The notes beneath the pieces are model-generated. The model was not told the DNA's origin, did no database searches, and saw only the letters and a list, made by a program, of their open reading frames with translations. The position numbers and the translations under genes were made by a program. From Scortum barcoo (taxonomy: Eukaryota > Chordata > Actinopteri > Centrarchiformes > Terapontidae), in contig CM041531.1 of the NCBI GenBank assembly GCA_023238725.1, positions 7,167,113-7,231,112 on the forward strand: a stretch of 64,000 bases of DNA, given 5' to 3'. This document shows positions 36,201 to 49,200 of this stretch, one piece after another. Numbering within the stretch: position 1 is the first letter of the stretch; each line of letters begins with the position of its first letter.

Positions 36201-36864
36201 TTAATTCTACTCTACTTCATGTCTTTATTAACAATTCATTTCCCGTGATATCAGGCTCACAAGCGATTTTTTTTTTCTAATGAAGCCGTAATCCCATATT
36301 GCTGCTTCCTACAGCCAACATCTGTGTTTAAATGTAAGTTGATATGAATATTAAATATACATATACAAACCATAAAACATTAATATTAACATTTTAATCT
36401 ACCTTTCAGTTTCATCAACATTTGCATTTGTCAGTGTGGTCTAGAACATTACATTAATAATTGTAATAAGATAAGAGTATTTCATTACCTTGCCTGAAGA
36501 GTGGCAATCTGAGCTATGCGACAGATAATGTAAGTTCATACAGTGTGCATAATTTTCAATCTAGTATGCCCAGACAGTTTATCACGTGTGTGTGGAGGTA
36601 TGTATAGAGAGAGAGAGACTCACCACAAAGTCACATGTATTAAGCCCACCTGCAGGCATTGTGAATAATTTGCTCCGTTGCTGCCAACTATGTGTTTAAA
36701 TGTGTTCATTGTAGTGACCGCATTATGCACGCTTGCTGTGAGAATCATGTTGTCGATGTGTTATTTTTCTCACTGAACGTCTGAATAAAGAAAAGGGATG
36801 CTCCTTTATTGTGAAGCTGCCACCTCAGCAATGATTAGTAATAATAATTATAGTATATGAGCTA
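33271..36864. other. Non-coding stretch
   Basis: No supported gene. T runs lie near 34650-34661 and 35910-35926, and a GA run at 36607-36618. Several overlapping open frames of 60-118 codons around 34530-35320 lie on both strands with no domain content, and are taken as chance in a slightly GC-richer stretch. Confidence 0.5.
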
Positions 36865-37214
36865 TAGAGCTGAAATGATTATCCAATTTTCTCATTACCA
36901 GAGTATTAACTGGCAGTGATTTTGATCATCAATTAATTATCCAGTTTATTAACTTTTCAAGCAAAACTGTCAATTGTGAATTCAAGCTTTTCAAATGTGA
37001 TGGTTTTCTTACTCTTTTGTGATAATGAGTGTAAATATTTTCGGTTTTGCACCGTTGGTTGGACAAAACAAGATCTGGAAATTTCTTCCTGGACTCTGAG
37101 ATCTTGTGTCAAGCATTTTTGCTGACATTTGAATACTGAACAATTAATTAAATTGAGTAATTGAGTTTAAGGTTAAGGTTAATCGATAATGAAAATGATC
37201 ATTAGTTGCAGACC
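36865..37214 (+). repeat. MITE-like teleost repeat, copy 1
   Basis: Starts TAGAGCTGAAATGATTA and ends ATGATCATTAGTTGCAGACC. The end read in reverse resembles the start, so the ends are degenerate inverted repeats. Internal landmarks include TTTTCAAGC near 36954, GGTTGGACAAAACAAG near 37057, and TTAATCGATAATGAAAATGA near 37178. This matches a very common fish family whose ends read GCTGCAAC...ATTAATCG. It has no coding capacity. A second copy in the same orientation lies at 57879-58261 and shares the first 12 bases exactly. Confidence 0.6.
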
Positions 37215-38706
37215 TGTTTACAATGTTAGATTTTCCAAAAATTAAAAACATTCCCACAAACCATTATGTTAAGATTTCAAGTTTTTAACCCTCATCCTAA
37301 AATATCACAGAATGTTTTTTTTTCTTTGTTGTTGCCATACATTTTTATTCCCCAGTGCAATTAAAATAGTTTAAAATTAAAGAGAAACAAGGACTGTAGA
37401 TGAAATCTGACGTGTGTGTATGAAAGATTGTCAAAGAACGGTGTCAAGCTGGAAAGTTGGCAGGTTTAAAAAGACATGAACAATGGTGACCTGTGGGAGT
37501 TAAAAAGTGTCCCAGCTGAACACGACCTTGTCAATCTTCTCCTTATCAGCCTGAATCCAGACAAAGGGTCTGCAGTGTCACCTGCTGTGGGCATTGACTG
37601 CAAGTGAGTAGGAGCAACTCTCGGTATGCCTGTCTGTCCTTGAGAACGTTTAAAGGAGCAGTCCTACAAATCCCCCCAATGAATTCAGATGTACTCGATG
37701 GATAGAAGACCAGGTGTCCATAGATTAAAAAGAAAAAAACAAACTTACAGCAGTAGTATGCATAAGTAAATGCATTTCTTTTAGAAAGGCTTAAATACAA
37801 ATGCTTTTTCAGGGCTTTAAGAGGAACTTAACATTTGGAGCTAGTAATTTTATTTATTTATTTATTTTTTGTTTAGTTCATTGTCATCAGAAACCGTTTC
37901 TGTCTCAGAGTATTTAGTCTCAGCTGCATATTGGTGTGTCCCATATTTCTGACTGTTCATCCCATGAGTCTCTCAAAGCTTGTGTAATATGTTATACAAC
38001 TTACATTAATCCAACACCTCCCAACCTGAGTTGACAACAGGTTCCTCCGAATATAGTGCTTGGCTGCATAGCGAGCAGAATCCCATTACTTAAATGGATA
38101 GGACTAATAATAAAATATTACTTCCAACCTAACCGGATTAACAATGATCTTGTGCTCTTGGAAATTTGTTGAGCTGCCTTTCCACATAAACACCTTTTTA
38201 TATACAAAGGAAGCAAGTTCATTTCACTTCTGCTGCTTTGTGTTCATGGATTGGAGAAGGGATAATAAATGCATGCTGGACAAACACGGAGGGGGGAGAA
38301 GGCAGGGCTCTTTAAATAGTCTGTTTACTGCTGCACCTCACTGTATAGCTGAATTAATGCCAAGTACACACAAGTTAGGTGAGCTTGGGAATGCTAAGCA
38401 AAGGAAAATATAAGCAGTTTGTGAACTTACGCCACAGAAAATGCAGATGAAAGAAAAGGGTAAGACACTATGAATCAGCAACCAAGTCCAAACAGCGGGC
38501 CACACTGTGAACAGGATTCTGGTCTACTTAGACTGATTGGTATTTTTGCATCTACTTAAGTGTTCTCTTCCTGGTTTATTGTTTACCCAAAAAACTAAGT
38601 CTAGAAAGAACCTTTTGCCTTTTTGATTTCAGGAGCTGATACCAGCTCCTGAAGTTGATGCCTTTGGCAGATAGATTTTTATATTAAAAATTGAATTCTA
38701 CAAGGT
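37215..38706. other. Non-coding stretch
   Basis: No supported gene. Open frames at 37546-37800 (minus) and 38144-38413 (plus) of 84-89 codons carry no recognisable content. Confidence 0.5.
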
Positions 38707-39965
38707 GCACCTTTAGTGGAGATGCTTTTTTAATGCCAGTATCTTATCCCAAAGTCTAACCGTCTACTTAGAAACAACTATTTTGACGCCTCAGTGCAGA
38801 CGGGTTGGATCCCACATGTTTTAAACCTAGCTGTTTTGAACACACAAGAGTGGTTACCCAGCTCATTAGGTATGCCCAAGAAGGCAAAGGTGATTTGATG
38901 GTGACCAATGCTTGACCCAGCCAGATTTATCCCTCACAAGCTGGTGGAAAAGGTTCTAAATTTACACCATGTTGCATGCAGGTTTAGGGACCTCGTGTAC
39001 AGTTATTATAAAACCTTTCTGAGTCACCACTGGAGAGATTAAATCAGACTGGCACTGCCTGGAAAAAGGCATAATAGCAGATTATACCATCTCTTTCACT
39101 CGATATGCCTTGTGCATGAACATGCTCCTACATGCATGAACATGTTTTCACCTCTGTCCAAGTCAGTGGTGTGTCAACACCAAATAAGATCATTTATGGA
39201 TCACATCATGGTAAAGACAACATCGCTGCCTAGAGACGGATGGCTTCTGCAGGGGCTAGAGAGTCTCATCATTTGGGCCTGGATGAGCTTTAATCTAGGA
39301 AAGTAAAGGTCACCTGTGCTCAAGACAGGCAAGGCCAGTCTCTGCTTTTCTATCTGTGGAGTCCCATCCCTTTAGTGATGGAGAACTGAATGAAGTGTCT
39401 GGGGAAAGTATTTACATGCTCCAAACCAATCAGAGCCCGGGCTAGCATCTGTGGTAAAATCTGATTTATCTAGCAAGTTCAAAGCCAGGACCTACCAGAA
39501 CGGCATCCTCCAGCGTATCCCCTGGCCTTTGATGATATATGAAAGTCCCATTAACAACAGTAGAGGGCTTTGAGAGGAGGAGGTTCAGCTATTACCTTTG
39601 CCGATGGCTGGGTCTACCCCAGAATCTCAGCAACATGGCCTTTTATAGCCGCCAGACTACGCACTGTCTGTCTTTCAGAAGTCTGTGAAGAAGTGATGGT
39701 TGGAGGAGGCGATGGTCCAGGCTGAATCCAGAGCGGTGATGTGAGCTTTGGTCAAAGGCATGTCTGAGCTAGGCACTGGCATGGTGGTGTGCTACAACAA
39801 GGCCCAAGGCAAGAAGAGGCAAAAACCTTTACAGGAGGAAATGTGGGAAAGGGTCGAAGAGGTACCAGCCAAAAGGATAGTTGGTATGAGATGGGCCCTC
39901 CATAAACCAGCAAAGGCAGTGATGAAGGAGACTGCAGTTCTTGTCTTCTTCTTGTTTTTTTGTGT
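38707..39965 (+). pseudogene. Decayed reverse transcriptase of a second non-LTR family
   Basis: A long relic across several frames, matching in order the RT and downstream region of an abundant fish retroelement whose clade I cannot name. Blocks seen are NNYFDASVQTGWIP from about 38775, FIPHKLVEKVLNLHHV near 38925-38975, and FRDLVYSYY near 38988-39012. The RT catalytic region reads RSFMDHIMVKTTSLP near 39187, then WLLQGLESLIIWAWMSFN to about 39297. KFKARTYQNGILQRI lies near 39478 and RWLGLPQNLSNMAFYS near 39603. YNKAQGKKRQKPLQEEMWE is near 39793. The normally invariant Asp-Asp of the FxDD box reads Asp-His here (FMDH), and stops and frameshifts are frequent, so it is inactive and old. No endonuclease domain, tail or target-site duplication was found. 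Confidence 0.7.
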
Positions 39966-42338
39966 GAACACACCACAAACCCCTTTAGAATGAATGCTTA
40001 GTGTGTAATTAGAGCACCGATTATGTCTTTTAAAGGGAGCTTGGTAATAAACACAGTAGTACTTATAGGTGGGCAGCTATAGCTCGGGAAAACTTCCTTT
40101 AAGGCTTTTGACCAGCTGGATTCTGAAGTCGCAAAAAGTGTAACCATTAAATTGGAGTGACAAGAAAAAAAAAAAGGCACCCAAGCCTTAGATTTAGATC
40201 TCATAATAAGCGGATAAAATATGATTTGGAGTTGGAGTCATACACATGTTTCAGACTAATTACGCCTACACCACACATGTTTACTGTTTAGTGGAGAAAT
40301 GAGAGCGATTCCTGTGCATATAGATATGACTATGCATAATTCAGTATGTTGTAAGTCACTGCAGAGGCTTCTGGAGGTATCATGAGCCTAACTGAATGAA
40401 ACGTTTTTGACAGGAGTGAACCACTCGATAACACTACTGAGACTCCCGTTCTCACCCGTCCTTTATTCCAGCATGCAAACCACATATCACATTTCAGTGC
40501 CTTTAACCCCAGTTTCATGGCACACACAAATGTTACATCATATTCTCTGGATTAATTAATGAACAGACGCTCACCTATCTCACAATGATATGCTGTGACA
40601 CTGTCACTTGACACTTGACAGGTAAAGGTAGTCGCGTTCGCATTGCAGAATCATAACCAGGGCTCTTACTGCAGAGATGCATATTTGGCATTCCAGTCAC
40701 AGCCCTCCTGTGGGCCAGTAGTTAGAGCAGATAAAGCGATACCTTAAGCAACAAGTGCAGTAATTATGGTTTGAAGAGTGACCTCCTCATTCTTCAGGTT
40801 TTAATTGTCAAGGTTTTAACTTGCAGGGGACTCCATAATGGTATACAGGTCAACTAGAAGATTTAAATTTTCAAACTAAAATGGTTAAACTGTCTAAATG
40901 TCCCTTCAGTGTATGCAGTATATATTGCAGTGTATATTTCACTTGAAAAACAAAAGAAACCCATTTTAAGGAAATGATTAATTGATTTGAGATGATGATG
41001 AGTGAACAAACTATTTACTATAATGCCTCTCTGATCTGAGGTCAGTGTCTCTTTGAGTGTAGTTAAGGGTTGAATATACAGCTACAACAGTTTAGCTTAC
41101 ATTCATTGAGAGAAGCCAAATCCATCATGCAATTTAGCATTATTAAAAAATAAAATAATAATAATATAATACAACTTTAAATTGTAACAACGTTGATCTG
41201 CTGAATAGATTTATCATTAAGATTATACTGATCAGCATATAAAACAAATATAAATGATTTAATGATTGAAAGAATGAAATTAAACGTTAAATAAACTATA
41301 AATAAAATGCATAAAGAGCACAAAGATAATATAATACAAACATAATATAAACTATCATTATTACCAAATTACACCCTGGGAGAAAGTATTATGATTCTGA
41401 TCAAATGAATGACATACCTTTTGCACCGTGTTTCTTTATGAGTAATATGCCACATATTGCTTTGTAAAGATAACAAAGGGATGTACAGAAACACTCTTTA
41501 AGATATAAGTCAAGTCTTCTGGCCTGAATACAGAACAGCTAACTACATAATTGATGCTGTAAGTGCACTTCCCTTCATAAATACATAATAATTCTTGAAA
41601 GGGATCTGTCCATTGGTTAATGTATTATATAATCTGTTTTGATATCTGCAATTTTTTCATAAAATATGATCATTACTCATCGTCCTTACTTAAAATATAC
41701 CACATACACTTCATAGTTTAACCGTCCACAATTATACAGACACCAAGTATATTTTCAATTTCAGGAGTAAATACAACAAATAAAGGTCTGAAGCGGTGCG
41801 TCGTGGATGTTGAAGAGGGTAGAATGACTTTGAGTAACAGCATGCTTTCTAGTGGCTTCAGCACAGATTACCCTGTCCTCAATATTAGCAAATATATTAA
41901 AGACAACTACTGAAACACCACTGTCACACATCTCACTACACAATTAGTCAGGACTGTGGTTAATATATTTAGCAGTGGCATTATTCTGTGGAGTTTGCAG
42001 TTGGGACTCTAAGTTAAATTATCCTTCTGTTTCTTTCAGTACACTGACTTAAAAGATCTAAACTTTTGTATATATGAGATGAAATTATGTACTGCAAACA
42101 ATTGTACGGAGTTGACATTTGGTAATTTGAAGAGTCATGCAAGGACAGGGAAACAGAGAAAAGGACAGAGTGGAACACCGAGGATGAGAGCTGAGCCCCT
42201 GAAGTATGAAAAATATTTAAACAAGGACAGCGAAATAAATGAAAGAACAGGGTAAGTTTAAGTCTATCAAAGATTTATCTGCCGGAAAGCAAAGGAATGT
42301 CTAAAGAAGCTGAAAGAATGAGCGCAGCGCATTAGTGG

Positions 42339-42374
42339 GAAGAAGAAGAAGAAGAAGAAGAAGAAGAAGAAGAA
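42339..42374 (+). repeat. (GAA)12 microsatellite
   Basis: Twelve uninterrupted GAA units, 36 bases. Such tracts are length-variable and, on the transcribed strand of an intron, can form triplex structures when long; this one is short. Confidence 0.95.
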
Positions 42375-43186
42375 AGTTGCAGATTTCTGGAGAGCTCTGA
42401 GGATGGCCGAGACAAGGAGGCAGTTTAGACAGACCAACCTGTGGCACCAGTGCTGCAACACAGACTGTTTACACTAAGTACCAGAGATGACTTTGTATCT
42501 TCAATATGGATCAAAAGGTATGCAAAATCATTTTCAGTATTAAAATGTACTGCCTTACTTCTGCATATCTGTTTGTTCATCAGCCTGGAACATGTTAGAG
42601 CAAGACTACTTTATCAGAACACACATTTAAAATATACAAAATAAAAAAGACTCATAATGACAATAATAGTACATTTGTCAAGCCCAATATTTAGTTTGTT
42701 ATGGGTTTTAGTCATATCTAATGAATGTGGCATATGGAATGAGTGGTTAGCAGATTTTCCCTCAGGCACCTGCAGCAGTCCCATGTATGAGACGCCATGT
42801 TGATGTCGCCCTCTTTCCCTGGCACAATGCCACTAATTGGGGTTTCTCATTACTGAGATGAGATGTCTGATAGCTCTGCTGTCCCCATGATACTCAGTAG
42901 ATGTACAGCCATGTGCCTCTTAGAGTTAACCTTTATATGGGTTAATTTATTTTTTTTAAATTTATTTCTGTTGTAATAAAGGGGCTGACTCTCTGAGCTG
43001 ACAGCATAATAATATATTATAATATACATAGTGATACTAGAAATAGTAAACAGGTAATACGTTACGCTTCCCCTTCACAACACCACTTTTTTCACGCTGA
43101 CATTTATGTTGATGATGTTGTACTCTTACTTTTTCATTTTCAGAGCAAAAGAGAACAACTGAAATAGAATAACTAGCTCACTAAAA

Positions 43187-43204
43187 TTCATGAATATTCA
43201 TGAA
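43187..43204. promoter_or_regulatory. Perfect 18-bp palindrome, POU-dimer-like
   Basis: TTCATGAATATTCATGAA equals its own reverse complement. Its centre ATGAATATTCAT has the layout of the palindromic POU-dimer site known as MORE (ATGCATATGCAT), with differences. It lies in a stretch that also contains TAATGTAG and other homeodomain-type words. Binding is inferred only. Confidence 0.3.
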
Positions 43205-46200
43205 GAGCACTTCATTAACCATTTGTGGCTAATTGCAGAAGTTAATGTAGTGGGATGTGAGGCATCTGACTACATTAACATTAATTTGAAAAAAATTGCA
43301 ATTAGTTTTGAATTAACACAAAAAGCAAACAAACCAAAAATTCAATTCTACTGAAGCATAGGATTTTAGCAAGCTAAAGTCTTCACCAGTCTTATGAGTA
43401 GATGACTTAATATCAGAATTTACATGTGAACAGCACATTCAGTTATTTTTCAGCCTGTTTGCCAAAACATGTGAAACAGTCGCCATACTTGACATTGCAG
43501 ATTGTTTGTTTAAAAAAATTAACTCAGTTAATTAAAAAAAAATAGTTTTAGTCTTAAGTTGATCTTTTTGGCAATGTTTGACAGACTGTATAGTCATCAG
43601 CAAGATAATTACTTTATCAATGTTGAAAATGTTGTGCAGTTACACTGAGAATGTTAGCCGCTTCATAAAATCCACAGTAAACTCATGGTTATATTTTTAT
43701 ATAGTGTATGCGCATTAATGTGAAGGTCTGTATTTTATCTTAGCACGAATCTACAGGTCCACCCTTTTTCTTCTGTTAAATTCACAAACCAGTAACCAGC
43801 ATCCCTCCAGTGTCTTCCTTCAGTACAGTGAGGTGTATCTGCATGAAACTGGGCAGGGTGGGTGGGTTGGACTATAATGAACAAAGTGAAGCCCACTGAA
43901 TGGTACAGCTGGTGAGGCAATCCTCTGTGAATTTATTTGTGCATAATCTCATGCTGTCACACCAGGATGCAAACATTGTGCCCAACACATATACATGATG
44001 TTTCATACTGGGAGGGGCACAGAGGGTGTTGTGAAGTCTGGGGTTATGTTATCGGCACAGTGTTACTAATCTTTCCTGGAAATAAAATGAAGTGTCATTG
44101 TGAAATAAAACAGAAAATACATATTTTGCATGTAATTTAGCTCTTATTGCTACAAGCAGGTGTGCAGTTTGATGTGGAGACTCATTTTCATTGTGACTTT
44201 AATGGAAAAAGCCCATTCTCACTATGACGTGATGTGTGGTCAGGTGAAGGGCACACACATGCAGTATCTGTCCACCTAGTTTAATCTCATCTTCTCCATC
44301 TCCAACCAGAGTACAGTACTTACCTTTGTAGAGCGCGGACTAAACCAAAGTCTGTTATTAAATCGCTATTATTAAATCTTCATTGGGGCATGAAAAACTC
44401 ATTGCATATGAGGCGGGTGTATTGAAGTTCATTGAACAATCCAATGTGCTATGTATGAGACTATGGAATTGCTTATAATTGAATTTTTTATGGGGGCATG
44501 TGAACAGCAGGGCTGTTTATGCTTCATAGCATGCAACCCGAAAATAGCATGGTTCATGAATGCTGCATGCCTTCCATGTGATCTGTGACTTCATGTGCAC
44601 CTTTCAGTGCAGCTTTAGCAGGAGGTCATGTCCAGATCCATTGAGTATGTAGAAATATCTGATTCTATCAGATCTTCAGAACCAGATATTCAGGTAATAA
44701 TGCACTGTGATGGCAATTCCACACACAATTTAGCCACAATGGGTACATGGGCAATGTAAAAAGCTAGAAAGGCACGGAAATAGATTATTACATCCACGGA
44801 GAGGCACAGCACTGAGACCTTTTTATGTCTAAACCTGGTGACTGCATTGAAATGATGGTGCTTGTTCAGAGAGGTCCCTAACACAAGAACCAAGACTAAC
44901 TATTAAATGGCCACATACCCAATAAGACATATGTGCTCCCTTCAGGCATGCGGAAGGATTTCTTTGAGCCAGTTTCCAGCCCACCAGGGTCTAAACTCTT
45001 CAGAGGATATCAGGGACTGCAGGACAGTGCCTGGCACTGCCAGTAAATGATGGAATAATCTAGAAACACAGCAGCCAATACTCTGGTCTGATGAGTATTT
45101 ACCTACAGGGGGTATGCTCATCCCTTCCGTTTTATCTCAGCAAGCACATATGGTGCCCTGTTGCAGGCACCTCCAACAGGAACGTCTGTTTTCCAGAGGA
45201 TGCCTGCAGTTTATTTATACACTTTTGTGCACTTGTTGTATAGCTTTGTGGTATTCGACAACAAAACAGACCTTGTCAGAGGAGGGGGTATTTCTTGCCA
45301 CTCTAGTCAAGGTTTGTCGTGTTGTGTGTGTTCTGGTCACAACTAACACTAACAATACATGTTCCCAATAAAGAAGACTTTAAAGCCTCTGAATCAATGG
45401 CTGCCACCCCCTTGTCCTTCAGACAACAAGAACTCCTGTTGAGCCTACGTGAGCCACTCCACTTCATTCACTTGAGTATGCTTTTACCCCGACATCTAAC
45501 GTGACAGCTAATCCTCAGGAGGGCATTGATTGCAGTGGCCCCTATGGGAGGAAGGGGTACATATTTATGTGGCAGTAGACAGCTGTCCTTAAGAATAATG
45601 TAACAGAAAGCCACGGAGACAGACATGGACAGTAAATAGTGGCCCCTCCGGGGGCGTTGAACTGCCTGTATCCTCACCTTCATCTCTTAACAAAAATTTA
45701 TATTCACTTTGAATTAGTTTATCAGCCTGACCTCGAGGTCCACCCCTGATGATTTAAATGTGCCCCGAATCAATTGTATTTACATAATAAGATTTACAAT
45801 GTCAAATGCTTGTCCACACCACTGTTCCAAAACTTCCTTCATCGGAGGCATCAGAGGTGAAGGGTGAACTTGTCAGTTTTCTGGAAAGAGATCAGCATCT
45901 CATAATTGGAGCCACATTAAAGACGGCAAATAATGACACGTGCCCTTTTGTGTGTCTTCTTTGGGGACATGTTTCAAGAAAGGCGTTTGTTCTGAGAGAT
46001 TAACACCACATAGATCAAAGACCACACATGTTATGAGTGTTATTAAATTAATTCATATCAAAAATATGAAAATGTGTATCACAGCTGTCATTCGGATCTA
46101 TTTGATTGCACATAATAGATTCATCATTTTCATCTGAGACGGCGTAGTGCAAAATGGGTGATAAAATCGCTTAGCAACCCAGTTCATTTAAAAACAATGC

Positions 46201-49200
46201 CAAAATAAATAACATTTAGCAGATGGAAAGCAGACTTGATTTTTATCTCAGCTGACACACACACAGACAAGAAAAACCCTTCAATTTTGAAGGACAGATT
46301 TTCCCCATATTGGTGTGGCATTTACAATAAATCATCTTCTTCGTGGCTCTTCTAAATGCCTCAGGGCTGAAAAAAGGTCACACTCACGCTGTGAAAATCA
46401 TATGTGTTTGAATGCATGCTGAACTGTGGTTCTCATGTTTTTGAAGTAACATTTATACATTTATTAAATATTATTGTAATTCATAAATCTCCTTTAGCTT
46501 TACCTCCTCATGGTTTAAACAGTGGTACTTTAAGTAAAGCCTCAGAATTATGAGAGAAATTAATATAATTAATGATCTAATGACTTAAAATTGTAGGTTA
46601 CCTACTTTTTCGTCATCTGTCAAGAAACCGTTGCTGTAATATTTCACTAGTTATAATCCACAGTTTTTTCATAATTTCACATTTTCAGTGTAACTAATTT
46701 AACGCCACTACCTTCCCCTCACTGCGTTCACAGAAACACTCACACACACTTTAAAATTGATGATTTTGAAATTATTTTTTTTTCTTCCATAAAAGGGTCG
46801 CTGTTGAGTGTCAGAGCTCCTGCTGAGTTGTTTGCCTTAAGAGTAGTAACCACTTAACCACTGTCTTATAGCAACTACATGACAAAGCAGATTTCCCAGC
46901 GTGGTTTTGCATACACACCTGACACGGAGAGGTGGCGCATGTGCCGCTGGTAGTCCATTTTTGGCTGTACGAACTCGATAAATTAAACTCAACTTTGAAG
47001 TTAATACTAAAAACATTATATTGCTAAAAGCTCATATTACATCTAACTGATAACCATCACCCCTTTCATGGAATTATTGTGGAATGCTTGTGTGAATTTT
47101 TACCCTTTAATATTGAAGTCTCACATCGGCTTATGCACCTCTGAGATATCAAGATCAGCAGACTTACTGCAGACTTTAATACTCTTTTATATCTTATATA
47201 TATCCAAATATCTTTGCACACGACAGTTTTGTGAATTCTCCTGTTACTCATAATATGTATTAACCTTTGGTTAAGATATTTCGTTCCTAAGGTCCAGTCC
47301 ATTATACAGTTATTGTGAGGTTTCTTTACTTTAACTTGTATGTTTCTATGCATTGGACACTGTGTTTGAGTGGATGGGTCCTACTGTAGAGCAACCACTG
47401 TTTTATTCTTAAAGGAAAAGATCAGAATTCATCAATTCATTGATGCACTGATTTATTTGATGGTTCAGTAGTGGTTTGTGAAATAATGAATTGGTTACTT
47501 GAAATTGTACAGATGAATCCACTATTTTGGCCAGGTATGTGTACGAATACAAGGAATTTGATTTTGGTTTTACAACGCTCCCTCTGCATGTACACAGAAT
47601 ACAAAAACACAAGGACAAAAGAACAGCAGCTCAAAAAGGTAAACATAAATATTAGCATAAACTACTGTGTACGTGTAACAATATAGTAGGAGTATAAAGG
47701 ATGCTTGGGATAAATTTAATTATTACAGGTAGCTTATAAGAGATAGGTGGGTGTGACAGTGTAGTATAGACAGTATATACAGCATGCATAGGTTTGTGTT
47801 TGACAGTGATGAAATTTACATGTTAAAAAGCTGCTTATTAAAATAAATAAACAAAATAATGAGCCTAAGTAGCTGAATTTCTTTCTATAAAGGAAAGACA
47901 TGCGATTCTGGTATTATGTTAGCAGTAAGCTAACTGTGCTTCAGCAGATTGTTACACTAGACTACAGATTCTAATAAATATTATATAAAACAAGATTTCA
48001 AAGGTCATTTGTTATGTTAAGAAACAAAACTACAGGAGCTTCAATATGATTAATTAAACACCATACAGCAGTTGCCAGGAACACGTTTGGCACTTGGACT
48101 TCGAAGACATTAATCGACTCAGCAGCACTGGATACATCTCTGTCTAACTATTCTATTCCTGCGATATTTCTCACATCTGATGTGTTTTCCCACGTCTGCA
48201 TTATCCCCATCAATTGCTTTCAAAATTAGACTCTTCATTTTTTAATGATGGACAACGACACCCTGTGAATGAAGCCCGGCTGATTTGCGCTGCCAACTGA
48301 AAAGTGGGACTCAGACACTGACAGGCTGTCACCGAACACCAAACCCTCGGGCTGATAGATTTTTTTTTTTTTTTTACTTCCATTCTCAAGCTGTCATGTA
48401 TGTAGCACCCGGCTATCCCTGAACTCCCCTTCTAACGTGCCTCTCATGTGCTCAGGTGTGGCCCTCTTGCTTCTTCGTAGGATTCAGTAATAGTAATCAA
48501 ATCTGACATTATTCATGTGAAATGAATAATGAACGATTCCTAAAGCTGCTCTTATTCCCCCCCCCACTGTGTGCTTCCCCTCAACAGTATGGACAGCATC
48601 AGTTACTTTAACCTTACTGTTTTTGGTTTTATGGTCTATAACTAAACATCTGTCTCCATTTGGCGCTGTTTCTTAAGTTTTAGTGCATGATTTATTTATT
48701 TATTTGCTAATATTCACCATAAAGTGCATTATCTCATTTAACATTTCCTGTTCCTGAAGACAAATCTACATCCACTGCAGCTATTAAAAATGGAAAACTT
48801 TGTGATCCTAACAATGTTAAACAATGATTACTTTGTGAGAACAGAAAAAACTACAACTTCTATGAGAATTTGCAAGAGCAGCAGTGTACCACATCCTCGC
48901 AATAATGCTTTGACAGTGTTTAGCACTCTGTTGTCCTGCTACTATTATAGACGTGTCTGATCAAACTTTGACTCTGCAACTTCCTCATGCACTCACCACC
49001 TCTGCTGAGCTTTGGCATTTAGCCTGCAAACATCTGGGATAATAAATGGAGATAATGGGGAATGGTGTTCGTCAAAGGTTGCTAAAAACATAAATATTGA
49101 ATTGATAAAGATTTAGGTACTAGATATAGGTATATGTATTGCATACTGTAGTTGTTTACCGTTCTGAGCCTGGATTTTTAGTAATTTGCTTTATCACAAA

